Positions 38,701-49,727 of a stretch of DNA of 64,000 nt are shown one piece after another. Numbering within the stretch: position 1 is the first letter of the stretch; each line of letters opens with the position of its first letter. This DNA comes from Nematostella vectensis (lineage: Eukaryota > Cnidaria > Anthozoa > Actiniaria > Edwardsiidae). The DNA is taken from contig NC_064046.1 in NCBI RefSeq assembly GCF_932526225.1, forward strand, positions 11,495,719 to 11,559,718, in the 5' to 3' direction. The notes under the pieces were generated by a model. The model was not told where the DNA came from. It was given only the letters and a program-made list of their open reading frames with translations, and ran no database searches. Both the position numbers and the translations under genes were made by a program.

Positions 38701-38995
38701 GCTCTCTGCCGTCGAAAGGGAAGTTAGAAGTCTACTTCCAGGGGTCTGGGACGAGGGTGTTACGTCAAAAGTCCATAAAATTGTCCGCGAAAAGTCTTTG
38801 AAAAGTGAGCAGATATGCAAAGCAGGTATAGAGATTCACTTTCCAAGAGCAGGGTGCGGATCGCTGGCCGGAAATCCAGAAAATGCGCGGGGAGATTTGG
38901 CGGAAGATAAGAGGCGCGAGTCACGCTTGTATACGCGAGACAGCAAATGTCCGGCTTGGTGCCTTGTATGTTTCATGGCGACTTCTGAAATTTAG
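35705..38995 (+). CDS. Predicted secreted six-cysteine protein, unrecognised
   Basis: Exon 1 (35705-35765) encodes a start and a hydrophobic signal peptide (PLLVIVTLLAF); exon 2 (38484-38995) completes a 190-aa protein ending in TAG. The junction is GT-AG in phase 1. Cysteines are at about residues 91, 132, 145, 176, 180 and 183, an even number, with a tight CxxxCxxC cluster (KCPAWCLVCF) at the C-terminus. A KRR basic site at 163-165 could be a processing point releasing a roughly 25-residue peptide. A TATAAAA box lies 113 bp before the ATG and AATAAA lies 32 bp after the stop, which supports a real transcription unit. I recognise no family; a cytokine-like or neuropeptide-like precursor is possible but is inference. 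The 2.7 kb intron holds a degenerate inverted-repeat element and otherwise AT-rich sequence. Confidence 0.55.
37405..37579. mobile_element. hAT-like MITE remnant
   Basis: Left CAGCGTCGTAGCCAGGATTT and right CCTGGCTACGCCCCTG form degenerate inverted ends of the CAGGGGCGTAGCCAGG type seen in hAT elements. The interior has a G-tract. In the intron of the secreted-protein gene. Confidence 0.5.
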
Positions 38996-39026
38996 GGGGG
39001 GGGAAACACTAAATGGAAATATGAGC

Positions 39027-39032
39027 AATAAA
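39027..39032 (+). terminator. Poly(A) signal of the secreted six-cysteine gene
   Basis: AATAAA 32 bp after the stop codon at 38995, followed by a T/G-rich stretch, as expected for a cleavage and polyadenylation site. Confidence 0.55.
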
Positions 39033-39613
39033 TCTGTTGTATATTGAGAAAGGAAACTCTTATTAACCTCTGACATGTAATTCAGCGCGTGCTAACAAAA
39101 GAGTTAAAGCAGTGAGGAAAACAATTGTTGAAGTTGCCGTTTGTTGAAATGATTACAGAAACCTTATTTTGAGTAAGCGGGGAGTTTGGTAAATTTGGCA
39201 AGTCTGGGGTTTTCTGTATTAAATATTACAAAAATGCCTGAATAATGTTTTAAACAACGACAAATAAAAATTACAAATGTATTTTCCTGTTATATTATAT
39301 TAAGAGAAATAAACTTATTTTTTTCCATAATTTTTAGTTGCTGGCTCTCGACTATTATCTGACTCCCGAAGATTCCACCGCAAGCGAGCATTTTTGTTGT
39401 GATTGTGAGCAAATTACAGATAATCTTATTCTCCTTATAATTTGTATTTTGTGGCAGTAATTTTTTATGCTTTCCAGGAATACTTTTTTTTCCTTCAACA
39501 CAGGCATTATATCCTCTTTCCTCAGCATTCTATAGATTTAATCTTCTTGGATCCGCTCCGACCGCCGACGCCCTTTTACTTATTGGAGGTGCTAGAAGAT
39601 GTGAAAAGAGGGA

Positions 39614-39695
<82 letters not shown>

Positions 39696-42149
39696 GACTG
39701 TTGATTTCTTTCATTTTTAGGGGGGGGGGGGACAAAATATCTATAAAATCGAGCCTTTCTAAATAGGCTGCGAAAAAATCCGTTTCCTCCCCTACCTCCC
39801 TCCTCACATTCCGAGTCAGATATCAACCCTATCACCGCTGGAACTATTTAGAATATTCTCAAGTTACTGTTTTACTTGAGTCGTCAGGTTATCATCTAAT
39901 GAGGGACCCGGAATGACCCGTACGTTTTATACACACTATGCAGACTGCGGCCTTTTATGCTGCACATGTAAAAGCAACTAAAATATTATACCTAGTCATG
40001 GTCTCTGTTGATAGCTTGTTATAATTAAATCATTTCTAGGAACCAGACGAAATTCTCCTAATGTTTTGACTGGTCGTTTAACGTGACATTACTAAGATTA
40101 CGTATAAGGTTTCACTAATTTGATGTCTGGGGGAAATTATTATAGCGCGGAAAGATAGGTGAGTTTATAGCTAGGTGCGAGTCTAACATGGATTAATCCT
40201 ACACTAATAATCAACGCGTAAGATACGTCGATGACGTAACACCCATCCTAAGAGCTTGCGCGCGGTTTGGCTTGCGGTTTGAACACTTCTACTCCAAACC
40301 ACAACAAACCAAGGAAACTTGAGTACAACCTCGCATGGGAGACGATTAAGGAGCCGGAAGAATGGGTCAAAAGTTTAGCCGGTTTTATCCGGATCGCATG
40401 GTATTGACAAGCCTTTTTTAGCACTTCAGGAGTCATTTTATTCCTAGCTAACCACAACAATAGGAGGATAGAGAAACCGGGGTCTCGTGATCCCCTCGGA
40501 AGCAGTCTCTCTGCCAAGCTCCTGGCCCCTTGACCGCGGTTACGAACGCTCAGTTCTCTGAGGAGTTGCCTTCGTGCTTTCACCAAGGATTGAGGCAAAA
40601 GTTGCGCGAATGGTAAGGTCTGTTTAGTTTGTTGATTGTTTGTGAAACACCCCTTTGTTGTCTGTCTAAGTCGATACAGTGATGCTGAGTTGGGTATTTA
40701 TAGAGGCGTTATCAAGCATTTAGAAAACTGTGCTCTTCGCATCGCGCGCGCATGCTATAAGAAACTTTCTCTCGTCACTAGCAGTTGGCAACCACTTTTG
40801 TTAATCTTTAATTGCAAATCCTGGACAAAATTATGCCTCAATATCATTGAACAGAAAGAATAGATGAATGAACAAATAAAAAGATAGCCTAGGTCGCTTC
40901 GATGTCATTGCAACTAGGGTTAAAGATTTACAGATACGCTAAGAAAACAACAAGAGAATTCGTAACAACAAGATAAGTGACAATAGCCTGCCCTGTGTCA
41001 TCCACAAAAACAGATCCAATAATAATCAAGCACTTACCCTCACTAGGTATGCAGGGGTCTTTAGACTATCTTGAATACTTTTCTAAAGAGCTCGATAAGA
41101 TACCCGAAGTTATGGTTATCGGCAATGGTACTAATGATTGCTTATTTGTGATTCCTACGCGATATTATTTTTAGTGGGAAAGGATCAAATATACTGGTAT
41201 ATATTTTTTTTCAAATTTTGGCTATAAATGATAGCTTGATGTTTCAGTGCTTATTTTATCTTATTGCGGTAATTATAAGTTGACACAATCTAAATAGAGA
41301 CAGCGACATCTCGTCTATTAGTACGGGGATACTTTTACAAGCGTTCTTGAGCAAACTGGTTACGCGCGCGGGAAGTCTTCGTGATATTGCATGAGCCCTT
41401 GCTCTCGGGCTCCAGCGGCGAGCATCGCTAAAATATCTTCGTACGAATCATTTGTTGCACACCGCGCCTTATATGCACATGATGACACAGCACATATCAC
41501 TTAATGCGTGAACAAAGAACACCGCGCCTACCACGCACTGACACTTTCCCTATACTAAACGTGTGCGTAGATATTAGGGAATTTAAGAAAAACAGTTGAG
41601 AATTCAAAGAGCCAGACATGAAATGTGATTTGAAATGGATTCTGTCTGATACATTTCAGCTGTTGTCCTTCAAACTACAACGTGAAAACTCACAGTCTAG
41701 ATCCTTGTTCGCTATATTAGAAATGAATTTATTTTCGGTACTAATGAGTTTGTTGTTGTTTCTTTTGTGCTTTTTTGGTCACATGATTCTAGTATGTCCT
41801 TATAATGCAGTTTTCGGCGTCACGTTATTCACTTGAAGCCTTCCAGCTCACCGAACTAGTTGTGTCCTTAGATGATCGATTATATATTTTTATATTATAT
41901 TGTATATTGACCACCTATACTGTTATTACTCAAAAAACCAAACCAGCTGGATGGCTATCCTCCTACATGTTGTCTCTCTTATTTCATAGTATAGACAATA
42001 AATATTTTCTACTCGGCTGAACGCAGTGAAAGAGAATAGAAATACGACTCCAGACTTTTCTATAAGTTTTTTTCGGGGAATACAAAAACGAGTGAATTTG
42101 ATTAAAACTAGTTTGAAATTGAGTGCAAAGCATGAAAGACTTTTGGGGG
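39033..42149. other. Gene-poor stretch
   Basis: Apart from a (GA)n run at 39607-39695 I see no supported feature. A 116-codon minus frame at 40248-40598 has no recognisable domain, splice partner or poly(A) signal. Confidence 0.4.
39607..39695. repeat. (GA)n microsatellite
   Basis: About 40 uninterrupted GA units, followed by a G-tract at 39720-39731. Confidence 0.97.
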
Positions 42150-44010
42150 ATCACGTTCTCCCTTCGGTCGCCGTCGTAGATGCTTAAATTCCCTATGTGT
42201 TCATCATTACACAATGTGTACTTGCACACTATTCCGAGTACCATACCGCCACACATCACCCAGTGCGTAGTTAATGAGCTGCGCGCATTTTATATCACCC
42301 AGTGCGTACTAAAGACCACTGCAGACAATGTGTTTTTTTTTTTATTACTTCGACATTACCCACGGTGGACTTGACAAGGACCGCGTACATCCTAAAACGA
42401 GTAAATGAAGAAACGTCAACCCGTGGTGTTCTTAAACTGAGCGTATGATTCTCGCCTCCCAGTGTGTAAATTGCACACATGAAATGAGTATATTTACCCC
42501 ACCTTGTGTCTTACATACGAAGCATAATTTTTTTTAAGTCATCGAAACATCTTTTATAATGTGGGGTTTGCATTGCGCCCCTTTTACTTAGAGAAAGTCT
42601 TATGACGATCGCACTTGATGAACTTGTGTGCGCACGAAATTGGATGAGAATATTGTGGATAAAAATTAGTATGAATAAAGTGAGAACTGCACGATCACCA
42701 CTATCCAGTATGTACTGGATATCACTTGCTTTCTTCCTTACCGCGCGTAACTAGCTACACACTGCATAGAGGGTATGCCTGTATCGTACTGTGCGTGCAC
42801 GATAAGTTTGGATAAAAACACTTGTTCTTTGTGTGAACAGAATGGCGCTTGCTTTAGCTTGCTTTATTGGAAAACTCGCTTGGGTGCATCGATTAACGTA
42901 GGCAAGTATGCTGTGTGAATCGATCACCTAGTTCGATTAGTAATCCGCAAAATGAATAGTGTTGCGCACAAGGCAAACGCTACGGAGATCACAGTGTATT
43001 TAATGAGCATGCCTCACATCCACAGAATGAGTATATAACGAGTTGTCATCCGCTGTTACAAACACGATAATCACTTTAAACAACGCTTCCGCTGTGAGAT
43101 CACACAGTGTATATGATTGTCAATATATGCCGCGAAACACAGAGTGAGTATCTAACGAGTAAATCCGCTGCGAGATCACTACCTACAATAGTCACTCTAC
43201 AATCACCCCATCTAAAACCTAAAGTATGAGGACACATTACCTCATACTCCAGTCTTGGCATATTGTACGCGCTGTGCACACCCAATTTGTATTAAGACGA
43301 AAACTGTGGATACGTTTCGGCGTCATTATCTTGGTAAGTTCTGCACACATTTGTCGAGAATTGCGCATAAAACGTAGTGTTTTCTCATAACGAGCAAATG
43401 TCATTTTACCACCACCTAGTATATAAACGCGCATCTAGAGTACGCGCAGCGAGCAAACGCCCACAAGCAAGCGCATTTTATAACAATAAATACGCATTTT
43501 ATTAAGTCATCTAGTGTTAACTTGGCAAGCACAACGCTCATACCTTATTTGTACACAAAGCGAGAATTGCGCATAAAATGTAGTGCTTTCTCATGACGAG
43601 CAACCGTCATTTTATTACATCTGGTATACGCGAATCTAGTGTACGCGCAGCGAGCAAACGCCCATAAGCAAACGCCTTTTATAACAAGAAATGCGCAATT
43701 TATTTCATATTCTAGTGGTTAACTTGACGAGCACAACGCTCATACCATAGATTTGTACATAAAGCGAGAACGCGTATGTTATCATCGTTAGCATGATAGT
43801 CACTGCGCAAATAACATGATTTATACACGTAAAGCAAGCGCGCATATACAACTCACAATCACCTAGCTGTTACCTTGTAAAGCACAGCGTATATACCCTG
43901 CTTTATAGAAAGATGACGAGCAAGCACGCACACTATAAAGTCACCTAATGTTAGTACTATGAGCATTTTTGTATATTCGAGGATTGTATACATAATCACC
44001 GCAATCATCA
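42150..44010. repeat. Ancient degenerate repeat field
   Basis: Diverged blocks recur, best seen between 43420-43560 and 43620-43760: GTACGCGCAGCGAGCAAACG, AGTGTTAACTTGGC and GCACAACGCTCATACC recur in the same order about 190 bp apart. Shorter CACCTAGTGT(G/A)TA-like motifs occur throughout. No coding sense. Confidence 0.6.
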
Positions 44011-44502
44011 CCTTAGCTGTATTGCCATTATAATCTATTTTAGCAAACATTGCTACTGCGTTCTCCGACTTACAAAAAAAATATCTTTTGTATATTTTGT
44101 CCGAAACTTCGCAACGCTGTTCTACCGCGACCTTAAAATTCTCTTTCATGTCCCTGTCACAAGTAAATAAACACCATAGAATCAGCGCCATCACTTTGAC
44201 ATGCTTTAAAACACGCATTAGGTGCATCCGACGAAAGGGAATTCTTGAAGCCAATAGAATGAATACCTAAAGGTTAAAAGGTAATTGGAAAAGGGCACGT
44301 GGTATAACTTGGTACGCAGGGAATCTTGGAACGCTTTGAATGTAACCAATTCAACGCAGCACAAAGGTTAATACGTCTCGGGGGAGTTCTTAACCCCTTC
44401 ACCCTATTTATTCGTCTCCCCGTATACTCTTGCGTCCCTTTTTGGAAAAAGGGAAGAAAACTCACAACATTACAACATAGAGACCGTTTTATAAGTATAT
44501 TT

Positions 44503-44611
44503 AACAATTAGACTACGAGTTCTAGTTTTCTTTGAGTCATAATAGATAATCAAATCGGCGAGTTGGCTTTTTGACTCATAAAAGCGAAAACGAGTTGTCT
44601 AATTGTTTTAG
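44503..44611. repeat. Hairpin-forming inverted repeat
   Basis: AACAATTAGACTACGAG...TTTGAGTCAT on the left matches ATGACTCATAAA...CTCGTTGTCTAATTGTT on the right as imperfect arms. It resembles a MITE. It abuts the next inverted repeat. Confidence 0.6.
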
Positions 44612-44792
44612 TATAAACCCACCCATATACTACCCTCAAGTAATTAACGAATTTAATAATTCTCAGTAATAAATCAACCGCTTTTGTCGCCGCTTTTTTG
44701 CTACTCACTATCTATGGCTCAATAGATAGTGAGTACGGGGGCCAATCAAATTGTGAGATTTGTGATAGTATGTGAGTGGATTTATACTAAAG
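44606..44792. mobile_element. TIR element with internal perfect hairpin
   Basis: Ends TTTAGTATAAACCCACCCAT and TTTAGTATAAATCCACTCAC (right end read on minus) are inverted. Inside, TACTCACTATCTAT and its complement form a 14-bp stem at 44700-44735. Confidence 0.6.
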
Positions 44793-45350
44793 ATATATAG
44801 AGACCCTTTTACAAGTATATGGAACCAAACTCTGCCTGTTCACTTGTCTATTGCTAGCCTACCTGTAGTCTTTAAGGGTTTTTTTGGGCCAGATAACCCA
44901 GAGTTAGATATTTGGCCGCCATTTATGAAAATGCTAGTCGCAATCGCAATGTTAATCCCGTCTAACAGATATCCCATTCCGTTTCACTTCATTCCATTCC
45001 ATTTCAGTTACTCCTCCCCTTTTAGTTACAACTCTTTCTACTGATTCTATGAATGGAGTTGCCTTTCCCCAAAGGAAACTGTAAAAAAATATATAAGCAA
45101 AATATGGCACTTGAGATGATGTTTATCTCAGAGTGATAACCCTTGGGACTAGGCCAAATAACCGCTTGATAAAGGTTGATGGCTCAATAGAGGTTTCCTT
45201 ATTAAACTCAAAAATGGTCAAAATGAGTAAAAAAGACTATTCGCAAACAGTAACACGCATGCATCAAAGTAAGCGTATGATGTTTATAGACTATCGAACC
45301 GTTGAGGAAAATCTGGCAAAATTGAACTACTGGTTGAGCTTCAGGCAACC

Positions 45351-46433
45351 GTGTATATGGTACCCACGCCCGCTTAACAGAGTTGACCTTAATTTATATT
45401 CTTTGACAGGCCAGTACCCAGGATTTTTCTTTGGGGGGAGGGGGGGTGCGAAAAAATCCGAAACAATGGACCTAATTTTCCCGGGGGGAGAGGTGAGTTC
45501 CCAGATAAAAATCTGACCACCAACCGTGTATATGGTACCCACGCCCGCTTAACAGAGTTGACCTTTATTTATATTCTTTGACAGGCCAGTACCCAGGTTT
45601 TTTCTTGGGGGGGGGGGGGGGGGAGGGTGCGAAAAAATCCGAAAAAATGGACCTAATTTTCCCGGGGGGGAGGGGGGAGTTCCCAGATAAAAATCTGACC
45701 ACCAACCGTGTATATGGTACCCACGCCCGCTTAACAGAGTTGACCTTAATTTATATTCTTTGACAGGCCAGAACCCAGAATTTTTCTTGGGGGGGGAGGG
45801 GGGGGGGGTTGGAAGAAATCCGAAAAAATGGACCTAACTTTCCCGGGGGGAGGGGTGAGTTCCCAGATAAAAATCTGACCACCAACCGTGTATATGGTAC
45901 CCACGCCCGCTTAACAGAGTTGACCTTAATTTATATTCTTTGACAGGCCAGTACCCAGGATTTTTCTTGGGGGGGGAGGGGGGGGGTTGGAAAAAATCCG
46001 AAAAAATGGACCTAATTTTCCCGGGGGGGAGGGGTGAGTTCCCAGATAAAAATCTGACCACCAACCGTGTATATGGTACCCACGCCCGCTTAACAGAGTT
46101 GACCTTAATTTATATTCTTTGACAGGCCAGTACCCAGGATTTTTCTTGGGGCGGGGGGGGGGGGGGAGAGTGCGAAAAAATCCGAAAAAAATGGACCTAA
46201 TTTTCCCGGGGGGAGGGGTGAGTTCCCAGATAAAAATCTGACCACCAACCGTGTATATGGTACCCACGCCCGCTTAACAGAGTTGACCTTAATTTTTATT
46301 CTTTGACAGGCCAGTACCCAGGATTTTTCTTGGGGGGGTGGGGGAGGGTGCGAAAAAATCCGAAAAAATGGACCTAATTTTCCCGGGGGGTAGGGGTGAG
46401 TTCCCAGATAAAAATCTGACCACCCCCGAAAAA
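45351..46433. repeat. 175-184-bp tandem repeat, 6 copies
   Basis: GTGTATATGGTACCCACGCC begins at 45351, 45526, 45708, 45888, 46067 and 46251. Units differ mainly in G-tract length. They give short open frames on both strands that I treat as artefacts. It ends next to the retrozyme array. Confidence 0.95.
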
Positions 46434-46482
46434 AACAATAAGGGATTTTTTATCTCCACTGGACGTTTATTTGTGAACTTTT

Positions 46483-46534
46483 GAAGCACACTAGCATACA
46501 CACATTGGCACCAGTGTGTATGCAAGTGTGCTTC
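46483..46534. repeat. Fold-back at left edge of the retrozyme array
   Basis: GAAGCACACTAGCATACACA is followed after a short loop by its near-perfect reverse complement TGTGTATGCAAGTGTGCTTC. The left arm is the start of the 357-bp unit. Confidence 0.85.
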
Positions 46535-46716
46535 TAAAGTCGGACGTTTATTGCCAGATTTGGCTACATACCAGAGTGATCTAGCTTATGCTTTATAGTT
46601 TTGTCTACAAATAGCACGTCTATTGAGAATCGAACTTTAGAAGCACACTAGCATACACACATTGGCACCAGTCGGGCCAAGACGGGACGCTAGCACAGTC
46701 TATTACCCGTGCAGTT

Positions 46717-46774
46717 CGGCAACCATGGACAGCTGTTTCGTCCTTATTAGGACTCGTCAGCATGGCATAGCCGG
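46717..46774 (-). ncRNA. Type I hammerhead ribozyme, copy 1
   Basis: Minus strand: stem I strand CCATG, core CTGACGA, stem II GTCC-TAATAA-GGAC, core GAAA, tiny stem III CAGCTG, cleavage triplet GTC, stem I strand CATGG and outer stem CGGC/GCCG. Predicted cleavage is between 46728 and 46727 on the minus strand. The two-base-pair stem III is typical of animal type I hammerheads that act as dimers. Confidence 0.85.
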
Positions 46775-47073
46775 TTTGCCTCAGTTAAACTTCATCGGCA
46801 AAAAAAAAACTGCAGGGCGACTTCGACTCGAACGAAGTGCTTTAAACCACAGCTCAGATCCATGTGGGATCTAGAGCTGCGACCGGGCTAGCGTGATGCC
46901 AATTGTGCGGATCACGCATGCGACCTTTGCTAGTCTAAAACTCCGTCGGATAGCCGAACTATCCTTGCGAGTATGTATACATAAATGTGAACTTTAGAAG
47001 CACACTAGCATACAAACATTGGCACCAGTCGGGCCAAGACGGGACGCTAGCACAGTCTATTATCCGTGCAGTT

Positions 47074-47131
47074 CGGCAACCATGGACAGCTGTTTCGTCC
47101 TTATTAGGACTCGTCAGCATGGCATAGCCGG
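47074..47131 (-). ncRNA. Type I hammerhead ribozyme, copy 2
   Basis: Identical 58-nt hammerhead segment, 357 bp from copy 1. All core bases are present. Confidence 0.85.
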
Positions 47132-47410
47132 TTTGCCTCAGTTAAACTCCATCGGCAAAAAAAACTGCAGGGCGACTTCGACTCGAACGAAGTGCTTTAA
47201 ACCACAGCTCAGATCCATGTGGGATCTAGAGCTGCGACCGGGCTAGCGTGATGCCAATTGTGCGGATCACGCATGCGACCTTTGCTAGTCTAAAACTCCG
47301 TCGGATAGCCAAACTATCCTTGCGAGTATGTATACATAAATGTGAACTTTAGAAGCACACTAGCATACAAACATTGGCACCAGTCGGGCCAAGACGGGAC
47401 GCTTGCAGTT

Positions 47411-47468
47411 CGGCAACCATGGACAGCTGTTTCGTCCTTATTAGGACTCGTCAGCATGGCATAGCCGG
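47411..47468 (-). ncRNA. Type I hammerhead ribozyme, copy 3
   Basis: Same 58-nt segment, 337 bp from copy 2 because its unit lost about 20 bp beside the ribozyme. The core is intact. Confidence 0.85.
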
Positions 47469-47734
47469 TTTGCCTCAGTTAAACTTCATCGGCAAAAGAA
47501 AACTGCAGGGCGACTTCGACTCGAACGAAGTGCTTTAAACCACAGCTCAGATCCATGTGGGATCGAAAGTGGACCTTCGGCCGTTGTGGGGGGTGCATTC
47601 GCCTGTTTGAAACCTTTCCTTTATTCCTTTTAGATCTATTTCTGAGAAGCAAGGAAATCCGTACGCCACCAAGTACAGAACTTTAATCTGCGGTCTTGAT
47701 CAAGAGCTGGGGACTAGGTATGTGAGCACAAAAT

Positions 47735-47945
47735 TCTATAATTGTGACGTCACATATACGTCATGCTAATTGTACTTCTGATATTCTAATAGATTATGAT
47801 GTCATTAATACGTCATGCTCATGATACTTCTATTAGTATAAGTTTTTTCGTCATTAATACGTCATAATTATGATACATATGAAATTTCAATTAATTGTGA
47901 CGTCATCAATACATCATGCTCATAATACTTCTGATATTCTTATAA
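47735..47945. repeat. About 60-bp degenerate tandem repeat with CRE-like palindromes
   Basis: Four units of the form TGACGTCA...TACGTCATGCT..TGATACTTCT. Perfect TGACGTCA occurs near 47743 and 47911, and ACGTCAT halves elsewhere. No gene adjoins it, so a regulatory role is only possible. Confidence 0.6.
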
Positions 47946-49303
47946 GCTATGAATTCTAAATACCATCGTAAGAGGTTTACTTGGTACCCCCCTGAATTTT
48001 GATAAAATTGTAACAAGCGCTTTAGAATGCGATCATCTAAAGAGAATCAAATCCCCCTTCCGTTTTTTAATTAACGGAACTCAGTTGACAAAAGGCAATC
48101 TTTCCTATATCCATTATCTCCAATGAATTGCTGATTGCGAACGTTATCTCCGCACCGGTTATATGATAAGCCTCCCCTCCCCCCCCTTTAGATATGTGGC
48201 TCTAGACAGCTCCCTCCTATCCCCCTCCCCGGATATTTGGAAAGGTCCCCCAAACCCCCATTCCATCTGAGATCAGATCCAATGTTGGCACCTTGATGAA
48301 ATCGATTGTTTTGTGTCCCCTTGATTGACATTTAACGCAGGCTTTACGTCCCAATTCCCACCCCACTCGAGATTGCAGCAGGAAGTCCATGCTTTATTCT
48401 AAGCGGTAAAATTAACTACGATTTAAAACGTGTAGAGATGAGGGAACAATAAATGCATGATAATGTTTTTTCTTCTAAGTGTTCTCGAGCTTGCTGCTCT
48501 CAAGATTCATTAGCGCCGCCTCTCACAGGAAGCTTATCGTTGATTTGAGTGCTGATCGAATTCACTGGTTGTATCCCTTTTACCGAACACCATCTGGTTC
48601 GAGTTCAACCTGATATTGGGTGCCACCGCTAACCACAAAAGTTTAATCGTTTTCTTTTGCCGTTTGAATCAAGCGATAACCTAGAGAAAGAAAAATAAAG
48701 TGTGATGTCCTTTTCAAGTTTTAACAGCATCATGTTTTTTTACATATTTACATATGGCTTGAATCAGACGCTTAATATTCGAGACTCGATAGATATTTTT
48801 ACAAGTTAAATCCTATTAGACGATTAAACGTTGGAAAGATGAGCACTAGTCACGCAGCGACGATGACAGCCAGTGTTTTTATATTTGTCAGAAGCACTAT
48901 ATTAAGGACATTTTATCTTACCTCTATACTATTATAGAATATTCTTATGCAGAGCCGTAATGGGAAATAGAGATTTACGATTTTATATGAATGGATAATA
49001 AGAGGGAAATAGAAAGGGGGAGGGGGGACATGATGCGGGGACTCCTGTACTCATTCTTATCCGTGTGTACTTCTTTAAAATGTGATCAGCGTGTAAAGAG
49101 AGAATAAAGGTGAGGAAAGAGCAAGCACTAGAATACTTAAGACTTATGAACAGGCTGATATTATTAACTGCGTCACCCAAGGTATATTAATTAGTCTATG
49201 TTTGATTACAATAGGTCAAAGTCAAGTATGGCCTTCGATTGGTCCTCCAGCAATAAGCGCGATGCTTGCATTCACTCGCAATTTTTTCAAGTGCTCGACT
49301 TTT
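47946..49303. other. Gene-poor stretch
   Basis: Unique sequence with short open frames only and a few C- or G-tracts. I see no exon, RNA gene or clear repeat. Confidence 0.4.
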
Positions 49304-49727
49304 CAGGGGCCGTCCACATTAACACGGATTCGTTTGGGTCCGTATAATTTTTGATACGTTTAGGCCTTCCGTCTACACTAACACGCGGGCTCCAGCGAAT
49401 CCGGATACTTTTGAAAACGCCGTCGAAAGTAAATCAAAATGAATCCGTATACTTTGGTCCGTAGTGTGGACGGTCGAATCCGTATCAAAATGAAAGCGAT
49501 GGCGCCATATCGCAGGCGCGCACCGCTTTGAGCATGCGCATATCATAAAAATGACTTTACCCCGTACCTTTCAGCGTTTTCAAACGTCTGAATCCGTGTT
49601 AGTGTGTGGACGGCTGTATCCAGGCGAACACGCTGCGAAAACGATAGTGTGGACGCGAATCAAGTGATGCGTTTTCGGTGAAACGAATCCGGATACTTTT
49701 GAATCCGTGTCAGTGTGGACGACCCCT
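49304..49727. mobile_element. hAT-like MITE, 424 bp
   Basis: Left CAGGGGCCGTCCACATTAAC; right end, read on minus, AGGGGTCGTCCACACTGACA. Internal subrepeats of GAATCCGTGT and GGATACTTTTGAA occur in both orientations. No transposase. CAGGG termini suggest hAT; no clear 8-bp duplication seen. Confidence 0.7.

Larger units (their letters stand above)
46630..47575 (-). mobile_element. Retrozyme array: 357-bp unit with hammerhead ribozymes, three copies
   Basis: Three head-to-tail copies, the first two 357 bp apart, the third shortened by a 20-bp deletion. Units share GAAGCACACTAGCATACA at one end and are over 95% alike by eye. On the minus strand each carries a full hammerhead core. Short non-coding tandem units with type I hammerheads match animal retrozymes, which are transcribed, self-cleave, circularise and retrotranspose using other elements' machinery. 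A diverged copy is at 8776-9180. Confidence 0.85.

Noticed and set aside
40248..40598. 116-codon minus frame, Arg/Leu-rich
   Set aside because: No domain, signal peptide, partner exon or poly(A) signal that I can see; kept as unlikely.
45133..46525. Glycine/proline-rich open frames over the 180-bp repeat
   Set aside because: G- and C-tracts of variable length in a tandem repeat; both strands open, typical of an artefact.
48590..48640. GGTTCGAGTTC as a tRNA B box
   Set aside because: No A box at the right distance and no cloverleaf can be drawn.
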